Assembly: GCF_045920555.1 (NCBI RefSeq)
Contig: NZ_CP174509.1
Location: forward strand, 4,960,001-5,024,000
From: Pseudalkalibacillus sp045920555
GTDB taxonomy: Bacteria > Bacillota > Bacilli > Bacillales > Fictibacillaceae
Reading direction: 5' to 3'
Length of the DNA: 64,000 bases
Shown here in pieces: positions 42,405-50,892 of the stretch. The notes beneath the pieces were generated by a model. That model ran no database searches, was not told where the DNA came from, and saw only the letters and a program-made list of their open reading frames with translations. The translations under genes were made by a program, and so were the position numbers. Within the stretch, counting starts at the first letter, position 1; each line of letters begins with the position of its first letter.

Positions 42405-43604
42405 TTAAATATGAACTTTTTCTTCAAGTATCCTTCTGGAATGGAGAACAGGGTCATTTATTCCAAATAACTTCAAGGCATTCTCACCAAGTATCTTACG
42501 TTTGGCCTTTTCAGATAAAAATGGTATATCATAAATTGAACTCGGTGTATCAAAATCCTGATGTGGGTAATCAGAGGCATATAACAGTTGATTCTCTGCA
42601 TCAAATATATTAAATAACATTTCCATTTCTTTCATATCTTCATAATGTTCCAACGGCTGACTGGTAAAGTAGAAGTTTTTAATGTAGTCACTTGGTTTTT
42701 TCTTTAATAAAGGAGCCTCAGAAGATCTTAACAAATAATCCGCATCCAAACGTCTCATTATGAACGGGATCCAGGAAACACCCGCCTCTATCATAATGAA
42801 CTTCAAATCAGGAAATCGTTCAGGAATTCCGTTGATTACTAGATTTGTCAATTGAATCATATTATATAAAGGGAAACCTAAAGCATGGGCAGAAAGAAAA
42901 TTATTGAACTGCCTAAACGGACCCTCTTGCCAGTGGGAGGCAGTATGAAATCCTAAAGGCAACCCTTTTTCTTCCAATAATTTATACATAGGCATATAGG
43001 CATTATGATGAACGGGGTTATATCGGACACTTGTGACCAGGAAACCTACCACTCCTGGTTTATCTCCAAATTGTTTAACTAGATCTATACAAGCCTCCGG
43101 AGATGAAAATGGCAGGTATAACATCGTTTTCAGAGAGTCATCATATGGAAGGATTTTTTCAGTCATCCACCGGGCATATCCATATGCAATAGCGACTTCC
43201 ATCTCTGACTGTGGATGTAGCCCAAAATTCAATAAATCTGTAGGGAAAACTATACTGTAATCGATCCCCATCTGCTGCTGGCTTTTAAGTAATGGATAAA
43301 TGACACTTGGTAGGGGTTCTCCCTCTGGCTTTATAGCCGACTTTCGATAAAATTCACGAACCTTTGTCCTTCCCCCGGAGGTACGGTCGCCAAGATCAGT
43401 TGGCATAGTTGTTAAATTCGCCCCCATTGAAGCGTATTGAAACCGATGGCGCCACGGTTCCTCTACAAGCTCAGCAATTTCATCTAAAGGCGTAGAAATA
43501 TAATGACAGTCGGCATCAAAGATCGGGAAATCATAAAATCCTTTCTTCACAGCTTGCTGTTGAGCATTATCCAAAAAATTATCTTCCAACGTTAATTTTG
43601 TCAA
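42405..43604 (-). CDS. Amidohydrolase-2 family protein (ACMSD/aromatic decarboxylase type)
   Basis: About 400 residues of the TIM-barrel amidohydrolase-2 family, which includes ACMSD, gamma-resorcylate decarboxylase and 5-carboxyvanillate decarboxylase. Seen: the N-terminal FDADCHYIS in place of the common DxHxH, a mid-barrel GFHTAS, EAGVSWIPF and the C-terminal metal-site motif ASDYPHQD. Members either hydrolyse C-N/C-O bonds or decarboxylate aromatic acids non-oxidatively. The Rieske ferredoxin and a small unknown protein are encoded directly before it in the same operon. The second TTG, at 43604, is spaced correctly from AAGGAGG. Confidence 0.82.
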   Translation of the reverse strand: MTKLTLEDNFLDNAQQQAVKKGFYDFPIFDADCHYISTPLDEIAELVEEPWRHRFQYASMGANLTTMPTDLGDRTSGGRTKVREFYRKSAIKPEGEPLPSVIYPLLKSQQQMGIDYSIVFPTDLLNFGLHPQSEMEVAIAYGYARWMTEKILPYDDSLKTMLYLPFSSPEACIDLVKQFGDKPGVVGFLVTSVRYNPVHHNAYMPMYKLLEEKGLPLGFHTASHWQEGPFRQFNNFLSAHALGFPLYNMIQLTNLVINGIPERFPDLKFIMIEAGVSWIPFIMRRLDADYLLRSSEAPLLKKKPSDYIKNFYFTSQPLEHYEDMKEMEMLFNIFDAENQLLYASDYPHQDFDTPSSIYDIPFLSEKAKRKILGENALKLFGINDPVLHSRRILEEKVHI

Positions 43605-43630
43605 TGTCAATTCCTCCTTATCCTATCTTT

Positions 43631-43969
43631 TTATCCAATGCTGCGAAACATTTGGACTTCGAAAAGTTCAATGTCTTTTTGCTTTAAAAGTTGATCCACA
43701 AAAATTACCGTATCTGTTTGTGACAATTTATTATCATTTGTTAAGGGCTTTACTATTCCTTCTCCCTCATGATTGACTAAATTCTGATCGGAAACCTGAA
43801 CCTTCTGAGCATATATCTTTAACAATAGCTCAATTAGAGACTGCAATTTTCCATCCTCGATTTGTTCCAAGGCGAGATAATCCATTGAATCTCGTATACT
43901 AGTCAACTTATCGATCGTTTCAGCCAACTCTACATTTACATCTACTTTCATTTCGTTATTTATAAACAT
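43631..43969 (-). CDS. Unknown 112-residue protein in the amidohydrolase/Rieske operon
   Basis: I do not recognise this family. The protein is acidic, predicted largely helical in its first two thirds (long stretch rich in Leu, Glu, Ile) and has no Cys, signal or membrane segment. ATG 43969 lies four bases after GAGGTGAG; the GTG at 43978 overlaps that site. It sits between the Rieske ferredoxin and the amidohydrolase with gaps of only 18 and 26 bases, so it is translated with them and may be an accessory subunit. Confidence 0.65.
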   Translation of the reverse strand: MFINNEMKVDVNVELAETIDKLTSIRDSMDYLALEQIEDGKLQSLIELLLKIYAQKVQVSDQNLVNHEGEGIVKPLTNDNKLSQTDTVIFVDQLLKQKDIELFEVQMFRSIG

Positions 43970-43987
43970 CTTTCTCACCTCTTATAA

Positions 43988-44350
43988 TTAGATTTTCACA
44001 AACACATGTTCATCTTTAATATAGGCATCATATTTTTGAAGTTTCAGTTTACTATCCACTACACATTCACCTGTCCGAAGATCATATTCGAATGCATGCC
44101 ACGGACACACTAATCGTAGATCTTCGTCGGATACAGTTTCTCTTAATGCCATCTTAGTTTCATCCAACTCAAGATTGATCTTTCCGAAAACACCTCCGAG
44201 ACATACTGGACCACCAAAATGCGGGCAATTATTTTCATACGCATACACATAATTGTGATCACGAATAATCCCAATGGTTTTCCCTTCCAACTCAAGGGTC
44301 AGTGATTTCCTCTGCTCAAGCTCTGATTGATGACATGCTTTGATTTCCAT
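43988..44350 (-). CDS. Rieske-type [2Fe-2S] ferredoxin
   Basis: A 120-residue stand-alone Rieske protein. Cluster ligands are Cys42 and His44 in NCPHFGG and Cys82 and His85 in VCPWHAFEYDLRTGEC. There is an insertion of about 20 residues between the two motifs compared with short BphF-type ferredoxins, somewhat like NirD or assimilatory types. Normally such a protein passes electrons to a ring-hydroxylating oxygenase or nitrite-reductase-like enzyme, but no oxygenase alpha subunit occurs in this window. ATG 44350 follows GGAGG. It is divergent from IclR regulator 5. Confidence 0.9.
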   Translation of the reverse strand: MEIKACHQSELEQRKSLTLELEGKTIGIIRDHNYVYAYENNCPHFGGPVCLGGVFGKINLELDETKMALRETVSDEDLRLVCPWHAFEYDLRTGECVVDSKLKLQKYDAYIKDEHVFVKI

Positions 44351-44578
44351 TTTTTAAAACCTCCATTTCTATTATTTGTCAATCAAATGAATATTGAATG
44401 ACGTTGTGTTTGAATTATTACTTTTATTGTAGTCAAGTACTTTGGGTTGCAAAATTAGATGTCCCGCTATGCGATACAAATGCTCAATAATAATAAAAAT
44501 AGTGCAAATGTTTTAAATATTTTTGTTACAATTGTATAAAACTATTAGTTTGTTTGTTGTTAATGGGGGACAACGATT

Positions 44579-45361
44579 ATGAAAAGAAGTACAGATACTT
44601 TGTCATCAGTTCGAAATACAGTCAAGATATTAAAAGAATATACAAAAGATGATGCTGAATTGGGGATCACTGAATTAAGCAAAAGGACAGGTCTGACTAA
44701 AAGCTCTGTAAACCGCATCATTCAAACCTTATATGACGAAGATGTATTATACAAAAATCCGCGTACGCACAAATACAGACTAGGAATAACCATATTTGAA
44801 TTAGGTTCTGTCGTATATAATGAATTATCCATCGGACAAATAGCGATCCCAATTTTTGAAAAAATAAAAGATAAGGTGAGAGGAGACATTCATGTAGTCA
44901 CATACGACAAAGGTGATATCGTTTATTTGCAAAGGATACCTGAAAGGTTAAGGGCATTGATTCATATTGGTGGCAGAATACGGTCACATGGAACTGCAGC
45001 TGGCAAGCTACTTTTAGCCTATCAGGAGGCTGAAGAAATAGACAGAGTACTACAAAACGAATTGGTAGCCTATACCAACCGAACTATTACTTCATCCAAA
45101 GAGCTGAAAAGTGAACTTGATCGAATTAAGTCAAATGGTTATTCGGTTTCTATAGGAGAATTTATTGAGGGAATTTGTTCGATAGCAGTACCAATTTATA
45201 ATGATTCAAAAAAAGTTATCGCTGCAATCAGTCTAACTCGAGAAAATATGACACCTACAAATGCCAAAATAACTGAATTAGTGAATCAATTAAAAATGTG
45301 TAGTAGATTGATTACTGAAAATATGGTCATTAATGACTATAATAATTCAATTGATCTTTAA
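44579..45361 (+). CDS. IclR-family regulator 5
   Basis: A 260-residue IclR regulator, with HTH ELGITELSKRTGLTKSSVNRII and an effector domain containing GGRIRSHGTAAGKLLLAY and EGICSIAVPIYNDSKKVIAA. It is the most divergent of the five IclR proteins here and is divergently placed to the Rieske/unknown/amidohydrolase operon, its likely target. ATG 44579 is preceded by GGGGGA. The divergent gap 44351-44578 is AT-rich and must contain both promoters. Confidence 0.9.
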   Translation: MKRSTDTLSSVRNTVKILKEYTKDDAELGITELSKRTGLTKSSVNRIIQTLYDEDVLYKNPRTHKYRLGITIFELGSVVYNELSIGQIAIPIFEKIKDKVRGDIHVVTYDKGDIVYLQRIPERLRALIHIGGRIRSHGTAAGKLLLAYQEAEEIDRVLQNELVAYTNRTITSSKELKSELDRIKSNGYSVSIGEFIEGICSIAVPIYNDSKKVIAAISLTRENMTPTNAKITELVNQLKMCSRLITENMVINDYNNSIDL

Positions 45362-45544
45362 TTCTAGAAATCCATTAATAGAGAACCTATGGATAGGGTT
45401 ATGACACCAACTAAGGAACAAGGAAATCCCACTAACTTAAAAGTGTTCCATTTTGGCGGATTCTATGATAAAGACCTGGAAAATCTTCATATATCGCACA
45501 ATATCAATAAGAAACGGATAAAACCAATATCCTTGAATTGACAC

Positions 45545-45705
45545 TTTTCGGGTGGAAAGCGACTATAGGACGCTTTCTTTTTTCGACAGCATGCCTTTAT
45601 GATGATCGGCGCATAAATATGGTGATTCAGCTTATAAATCTCAAAAAAGACGCATAAATCTCAAAAAAGACGCATAAAATCGGAATTCGGCGCATATCTT
45701 TCCTC
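45545..45705 (+). repeat. Dispersed intergenic repeat, copy B, with 20-nt periodic tail
   Basis: The first 87 bp match 14373-14459 almost base for base, including the GAAAGCG/CGCTTTC hairpin and T-run. The word CGCATAAAT (or CTTATAAAT) then recurs at 45609, 45630, 45650, 45670 and 45690, spaced by 21, 20, 20 and 20 bases. The stretch 45362-45544 in front of it shows no gene. Confidence 0.8.
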
Positions 45706-45741
45706 AAAAAACAGAATGGATCGGCTCCATTCTGTTTTTCC
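45706..45741 (-). terminator. Terminator of the sugar-acid operon
   Basis: AAACAGAATGGA and TCCATTCTGTTT form a 12-bp stem around a five-base loop, with T-runs on both strands, 17 bp after the SDR stop codon. Confidence 0.9.
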
Positions 45742-45757
45742 CCCATATATCCATTTC

Positions 45758-46543
45758 TTAAATCGCTTTGACCATGCCTCCGTCGACAAGTAAAGAGCTT
45801 CCGGTTACATACGTATTTGCCCCGGATACGAGGAAAGTGACTACTTTCGCGAATTCTTCAGGGTCACCATATCTTCCTAAAGGAATGTTTTTCTTGGATG
45901 CTTCCTCTATGTCCTCCCGAGTGACGCCTTTTTGTTCCGCTTTCATATTATCAAGGAATGCGGTCCGATCTGTTGCAATTCGACCTGGTGCTACTGTATT
46001 GACAAGAATATTATAAGGTGCCAGCTCTTCTGCTAAACTTTTAGACAATCCGACGATTCCCAAACGGAACGTATTCGAGAGGATCAGACCGGGGATTGGC
46101 TGTTTAATAGAGGATGAGGCGACATTGATGATCCTGCCGCCTTCCTTTTTCAGATCTGGAAGTACTTCTCTTATGATACGTATATAGCTTAATAGATTCA
46201 GCTCAAATGCTTTTTCCCAATCCGTGTCCTCAAACTTTTCGAAGTTACCTCCTGGTGGTCCGCCGGCATTGTTGATCAAAATATCGATCTTTCCGAATTC
46301 ATCTCTCGTTTTTTGAACAAGAGAGTTGATCTCTTCCCGATTTGTGATATCACATGGAAAATAGGAAACTTTTCCTTTTCCCGACTGTTCCATTTCATCT
46401 TTTGCGGTTTGGAGCTTCACTTCACTCCGGCTTGTAAGCATGACATTGGCGCCTTCTTCTACAAGCTTGGTAGCAATCACTTTACCGAGACCCTGACTTG
46501 AAGCCACGACCAGTGCTGTTTTACCATTCAAATCCATTTCCAT
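45758..46543 (-). CDS. Short-chain dehydrogenase/reductase-like protein lacking the catalytic Tyr/Lys pair
   Basis: A 261-residue SDR fold protein: cofactor loop ASSQGLG (14-20), NNAGG at 91-95, and the Ser region VASSS (141-145). Where the catalytic YxxxK should stand, 12-14 residues later, the sequence is S156-N-T-F-R160; both residues are replaced. A sequence like SNT.R...GL.K is, as far as I recall, typical of a subgroup of SDRs that still carry FabG labels. It may bind NAD(P) but use other residues, or not be a classical oxidoreductase. It is the last gene of the LarA/altronate dehydratase/TctCBA operon. In known non-phosphorylating pathways an SDR oxidises 2-keto-3-deoxy acids before FAH-type hydrolysis. 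Confidence 0.85.
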   Translation of the reverse strand: MEMDLNGKTALVVASSQGLGKVIATKLVEEGANVMLTSRSEVKLQTAKDEMEQSGKGKVSYFPCDITNREEINSLVQKTRDEFGKIDILINNAGGPPGGNFEKFEDTDWEKAFELNLLSYIRIIREVLPDLKKEGGRIINVASSSIKQPIPGLILSNTFRLGIVGLSKSLAEELAPYNILVNTVAPGRIATDRTAFLDNMKAEQKGVTREDIEEASKKNIPLGRYGDPEEFAKVVTFLVSGANTYVTGSSLLVDGGMVKAI

Positions 46544-46604
46544 TAAAATTCTCTCCTTTAAAGAACGCTTTCTAGTAGTCTTGTACTGTCAAGAGAAGGA
46601 TTGT

Positions 46605-47600
46605 CTAGATGACGGTGGACTCATCGAATCTAGCTTTTTTGATCGTATTCATGACGAACTGAGGGGGCTCGCCTTCATCAACCCTTTTTATATTTTGAAA
46701 CGCCATATGCAATACCCGGTTTAACGTATCCCTTGTCCCAGCGCCGATATGCGGGGAAGCAATAAGGTTCTCCAAGGCCAGCAGGGGATTTTCGGGATTG
46801 ATCGGTTCATTTTCCCATACATCCAATGCCGCTCCTGCAATCCGGCGCTCAACCAGTGCCGCGTAAAGCGCATCCTCCTGCACGATCCCCCCCCTTGCTA
46901 CATTGATCAAAACCGCATTGTCCTTCATCATCTTCAATTCCGTTTCACCGATCAACCCTTTTGTTTCCGGAAGAAAGGGTATGTGCAGGCTGATGATATC
47001 CGATTGTTTCAGCACTTCCTCTACAGATGCGTATGTTGCCCCCAATTGTTGTTCTTGTTCCAGGGTTGCACGGAATTTGTCATAATAAAGGATGTTCGTC
47101 CCAAAAGCTTTCGACCTTTTCGCAGCTTCCCGTCCTATATTTCCAAAGCCGATGAATCCATGTGTCTTTCCTTCCATTTCATAAGAAGATGGACGAAGCT
47201 CCCACATCAGCCAGTTACCATTCTTGGTCTCCTTATTGATGAGTGGGAGTTTCCTATATAAAGCTAAGATGAGTAAGATCGTCAATTCTGCTACCCCGGT
47301 AGCATTCGCCCCAGGGGTATTGCATGCAGGGAGTTTGTGTTGATCTGCTACAAGCAAGTCTATATTATCCATCCCTACACCTGTCTTTTGGATGAATTTC
47401 GCTTTCTTCGCTTTTACAAGAAGCTCTTCTCCGATTTTCTTCGTAGCGACAAGCAGATAATCTGACTGCTGGAGTTGTTCCTCACGTTCCTGTCCAGTCA
47501 ACTCTTCCCAAAAGATCAGATCGAAACCAGGCGGCGTGTGGGCAAGCAATATATCTTTGAACTCATCAAACGTATCATCAAAATAAAGGATCTTTTTCAT
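46605..47600 (-). CDS. D-2-hydroxyacid dehydrogenase (first of two)
   Basis: A 331-residue NAD(P)-dependent D-2-hydroxyacid dehydrogenase. Seen: the Rossmann motif GFGNIG, the substrate Arg in NVARGG, the Glu in WENEP and the catalytic His in SPHIGAGT. It interconverts 2-oxo and 2-hydroxy acids; closeness to phosphoglycerate dehydrogenase-like enzymes is apparent but no ACT domain is present. It follows TctA by 53 bases and precedes the SDR by 61 bases. A second enzyme of the family lies at 61629-62591. Confidence 0.9.
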   Translation of the reverse strand: MKKILYFDDTFDEFKDILLAHTPPGFDLIFWEELTGQEREEQLQQSDYLLVATKKIGEELLVKAKKAKFIQKTGVGMDNIDLLVADQHKLPACNTPGANATGVAELTILLILALYRKLPLINKETKNGNWLMWELRPSSYEMEGKTHGFIGFGNIGREAAKRSKAFGTNILYYDKFRATLEQEQQLGATYASVEEVLKQSDIISLHIPFLPETKGLIGETELKMMKDNAVLINVARGGIVQEDALYAALVERRIAGAALDVWENEPINPENPLLALENLIASPHIGAGTRDTLNRVLHMAFQNIKRVDEGEPPQFVMNTIKKARFDESTVI

Positions 47601-47653
47601 TTGAATTCCCCCGATTTTTTATAAACATGTTTACATCCTGGCCTAATATGGAT

Positions 47654-49195
47654 CTACATTTTTTCTTCCTTTGTATGGTCCGCCATTGCTGGTTTACCTG
47701 CTTCCTTTTTCTCCCACCATTTCATGAATAAAGGTGTGAACAGGGAGATGATCGTAAGAATGATCAAGACGACACAGATCGGACGACCGAGGTAATAACT
47801 TAATAAATCTCCTTTTGCCATCAGCATGGATTGTCTCATCCCATTTTCAGCAATCGGGCCGAGGATCATCCCTAAAATGACTGGTGCTGGATGAAAACCT
47901 GTTTTCCGCATAAAATATCCGATAACGCCGAAAATCACCATGATCCATACATCAAACAGATTATTGTTTATAGCATACGAACCGACCACACATAAACCGA
48001 TAATGATCGGTGCAAGGAGGCTTTCTGAGACTCCCGAGATCTTGACGAACCACCTGGCTCCTGCAAGTCCAATTACACCTAAAAGGATACTTGCAATAAT
48101 GAACCCGATGATGACCGAATAGGTGATATTCGCATTCGTCGTAAATAGTTCATGACCAGGAACCAGTCCTTGAATCATCAATCCGCCAAGAAGGACCGCT
48201 GTCGTCGAACTGCCTGGAATCCCCAGCGTCAATAGCGGAATAAGTGCCCCACCGGTTACAGCGTTATTGGCCGATTCAGGTGCTGCAACCCCTTCAATGC
48301 ATCCTGTTCCAAATTTCTCTTTATTTTTGGAGAAACGTTTTGCCTCATTATAGCCGACCCAGGAACCGATATCCCCACCGGCTCCAGGGAGCATTCCGAC
48401 GAAAGTTCCGATTCCGGAGGATCGTAATATGGTCACCCAGATACTCTTGAATTCTTTCATTGTCGGCAATACTTTACCAGACATTTTATCCTTTGATATC
48501 TTTTGTTGTTTTGGTTTTCCTCGGTTTTCGGCTTGGATCATGACTTGGGATAAAGAAAACAGGCCGATCATCGCTGGTACGAGTGACACCCCTGATTCCA
48601 GGGAGATGCTTCCGAACGTAAAACGCGGGTAGCCTGTAAGGATATCGACACCCACAGCTCCGATCAAGAGGCCGACAACACCTGCCGTCAGCCCTTTTGC
48701 CACTGACTTGGAAGCAAGGCTTCCGATGATGGTCAACCCGAAAACAGCAATCAAAAAATACTCTGGCGCACTGAAGGCCAGTGAGATTTTTGAAAGGGGA
48801 GGTGCAAGAAATAACAATGCAAGGGCACTGATGGTTCCTCCGATCATCGAGGAAACAGTTGCGACCCCGATCGCTTTTGCACCCTGGCCTTTCAACGTCA
48901 TCTGATAGCCATCCAGACTTGTTGCAGCAGAAGCAGGCGTACCAGGAGTATGGATCAATATCGCAGAAATCGATCCACCATATAAGGCAGAAGTATAGAT
49001 CGCTGTAAGCATCGTCAACCCAGCGACGGGCTCCATTCCGAATGTGACTGGAATCAATAAAGCAACTGCCATGGTAGCACTAAGACCAGGCAAAGAACCA
49101 ACAATGATCCCACCTATGACTCCAAGGAAAATTGCAACGATTGTTTGTAAGGATAGTAAATTATGTATGACCTCATTAAATAGATCCGCACTCAT
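47654..49195 (-). CDS. tctA: Tripartite tricarboxylate transporter large permease TctA
   Basis: A 513-residue large subunit of the TTT family with about 12 helices. Seen: the glycine-rich GSLPGLSATMAVALLIP near the N-terminus and its repeat GMLPGAGGDIGSWVGYNEAK in the middle, which form the two substrate-gating loops, and LTLGIPGSSTTAVLLGGL. It uses the proton or sodium gradient to import a carboxylate delivered by TctC. It follows tctB by 14 bases. Confidence 0.95.
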   Translation of the reverse strand: MSADLFNEVIHNLLSLQTIVAIFLGVIGGIIVGSLPGLSATMAVALLIPVTFGMEPVAGLTMLTAIYTSALYGGSISAILIHTPGTPASAATSLDGYQMTLKGQGAKAIGVATVSSMIGGTISALALLFLAPPLSKISLAFSAPEYFLIAVFGLTIIGSLASKSVAKGLTAGVVGLLIGAVGVDILTGYPRFTFGSISLESGVSLVPAMIGLFSLSQVMIQAENRGKPKQQKISKDKMSGKVLPTMKEFKSIWVTILRSSGIGTFVGMLPGAGGDIGSWVGYNEAKRFSKNKEKFGTGCIEGVAAPESANNAVTGGALIPLLTLGIPGSSTTAVLLGGLMIQGLVPGHELFTTNANITYSVIIGFIIASILLGVIGLAGARWFVKISGVSESLLAPIIIGLCVVGSYAINNNLFDVWIMVIFGVIGYFMRKTGFHPAPVILGMILGPIAENGMRQSMLMAKGDLLSYYLGRPICVVLIILTIISLFTPLFMKWWEKKEAGKPAMADHTKEEKM

Positions 49196-49209
49196 ATTTT
49201 TCGCACCTC

Positions 49210-49683
49210 CTATTCAAAGAAAATCCCTTTCGGTAGTTGGACATTCAATTGCAATACAAAAACGAGATAAATAAATAGATTCAGGCCACCGATGGTAAAA
49301 AGATAAGCCTTCCAATCTCTGACTTTCATGAATCCTAAAAAGACTGCCATAAATAAGATCGTTGCAGGGAAAAATCCGATTATACTTAATAAAAGGACAT
49401 AGACCACGACAATCCCGAGCGTGACCAATGGGGATTTCAACATATTGAAATTCAATGGCTGTTCATCTCCGCTGTACTCGATAGGCTCTTCATTCCTAAG
49501 TGTCCTAGTCTTCTTCAAGCCTCCTAACAAGATGACGATCCCAAAACCAATGAACAAACCGAGTAAGATGCGAGGATAATTGGCAGCTGCTTCAATTAGA
49601 TTGAATGTTTTGATGTAAAGAAAGATAGAAATGGCAATAATAATCAAACCGACATATATATCCTGATGAATTTTTCTGGTCAC
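49210..49683 (-). CDS. tctB: Tripartite tricarboxylate transporter small permease TctB
   Basis: A 157-residue membrane protein with four helices, encoded between tctC and tctA as is standard for the family. The GTG at 49683 is chosen because AAAGGGG ends nine bases before it; the ATG further upstream (49773) has no ribosome site and would add a non-helical 30-residue tail that crosses the hairpin after tctC. TctB sequences vary greatly, so the call relies on topology and position. Confidence 0.88.
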   Translation of the reverse strand: MTRKIHQDIYVGLIIIAISIFLYIKTFNLIEAAANYPRILLGLFIGFGIVILLGGLKKTRTLRNEEPIEYSGDEQPLNFNMLKSPLVTLGIVVVYVLLLSIIGFFPATILFMAVFLGFMKVRDWKAYLFTIGGLNLFIYLVFVLQLNVQLPKGIFFE

Positions 49684-49797
49684 AGCAACTTTCCCCTTTC
49701 TTTGTGATTGGAGCTGACTTCGAGGTGTCAAGCTCCATCCTGCATTTATCCGTAAATACGGGAAGCCTGACACCCAACCTTAAGCCAGCTCTTTGTA

Positions 49798-50787
49798 TTA
49801 CCAACCCATCAGGTCGCTCAAGTCTTTTACAGCTTTCTCATCATCTTTCAACAGTTGCTTGTATTCCTCACCATCCAAATAGTCAACCTGTAATCCCATA
49901 TCGCCCATCTTTTTCTTTTGTTCTTCATTTTTGATCCCTTTTTCAAAGGCAGCGCGAAGGATTTCAAGTTTTTCCGGATCGATGCCTGCTGGAGCTGCCA
50001 ATCCCCGTGCTGACCATGAATAGACATCTTCAAATCCGCTCTCTTCCAATGTAGGAACGTCTTCCAAGAAAGGCGATCTCTCTTTGCTCATCACTGCGAT
50101 GATCTTGATGTCACCTTCCTTTTGAAGGGATGCCAATTCCCCGACATTTGCAAACAAGACATCGACGTGTCCGCCAAGGACAGATGCTTTACTATCTGCA
50201 GCCCCTTTGTTATGGACAGGTTTGAATTTGGTTCCGAACTTATCATTTAACTTCAAGGATGCATAATGATCGTCGCTGCCAACCCCTGTAGAAGTTGCGG
50301 TCAATTCATTTTCTTTTGCATATTCCATCAATTCTTCAATATTGGTGAAACGATCTTCATCGGCACGGATCGCAATCGCCCCTGGATCGGTGACATGATT
50401 GGCGATCGGTTCAAAGCTCTCAAGGTTCTGTTTACGGTTGAATTTAGGATCAAGATATCCTGTCATCAAGTTCGGTGTATTGATGTAACCGATCGTATAC
50501 CCATCCGGATCCGCATTGGCAAGTTCTGTCCAGCCGACCCAACCGCCACCGCCAGGTTTGTTGATCACATTCACAGTCACACCTAACTCTTCCTCTACAT
50601 ATGGCAATAAAATACGAGCTCCAGTGTCTGTCCCTCCGCCAGCTTCATAGGAAACAATCACGTTGATCGGTTTATCCGGGAAATCACCGGCACCTTCCCC
50701 GCCAGCAGATCCACTTGTCTCTTGACCACAAGCAGCCATTGTAAAAGTAAGCAATACTGTGATAACAAGCATAAATACCTTCTTCAT
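49798..50787 (-). CDS. tctC: TctC-family solute-binding lipoprotein
   Basis: A 329-residue receptor with lipobox MAAC and lipid anchor Cys20, a Ser/Gly-rich linker, then the TctC/Bug domain: PINVIVSYEAGGGTDTGAR at its start, and NKPGGGGWVGW, which contacts the ligand carboxylate. It collects a carboxylic acid outside the membrane for TctAB. The first gene of the transporter trio, 105 bp after the altronate dehydratase large-subunit gene. ATG 50787 follows AAGGGGG. Confidence 0.93.
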   Translation of the reverse strand: MKKVFMLVITVLLTFTMAACGQETSGSAGGEGAGDFPDKPINVIVSYEAGGGTDTGARILLPYVEEELGVTVNVINKPGGGGWVGWTELANADPDGYTIGYINTPNLMTGYLDPKFNRKQNLESFEPIANHVTDPGAIAIRADEDRFTNIEELMEYAKENELTATSTGVGSDDHYASLKLNDKFGTKFKPVHNKGAADSKASVLGGHVDVLFANVGELASLQKEGDIKIIAVMSKERSPFLEDVPTLEESGFEDVYSWSARGLAAPAGIDPEKLEILRAAFEKGIKNEEQKKKMGDMGLQVDYLDGEEYKQLLKDDEKAVKDLSDLMGW

Positions 50788-50892
50788 TCTACTTCCCCCT
50801 TGATTTAATGATTTTTAATAAACGAGCAGCTTGAAATCCTGCTCTGAAAACCAACGATTCAGATGGTCTACTGATAAAAATCGTTCGTAACT

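Noticed and set aside
45401..45520. Plus-strand frame of about 39 codons after the last IclR gene
   Set aside because: No ribosome binding site and no recognisable sequence; the frame ends before the repeat. Treated as chance.
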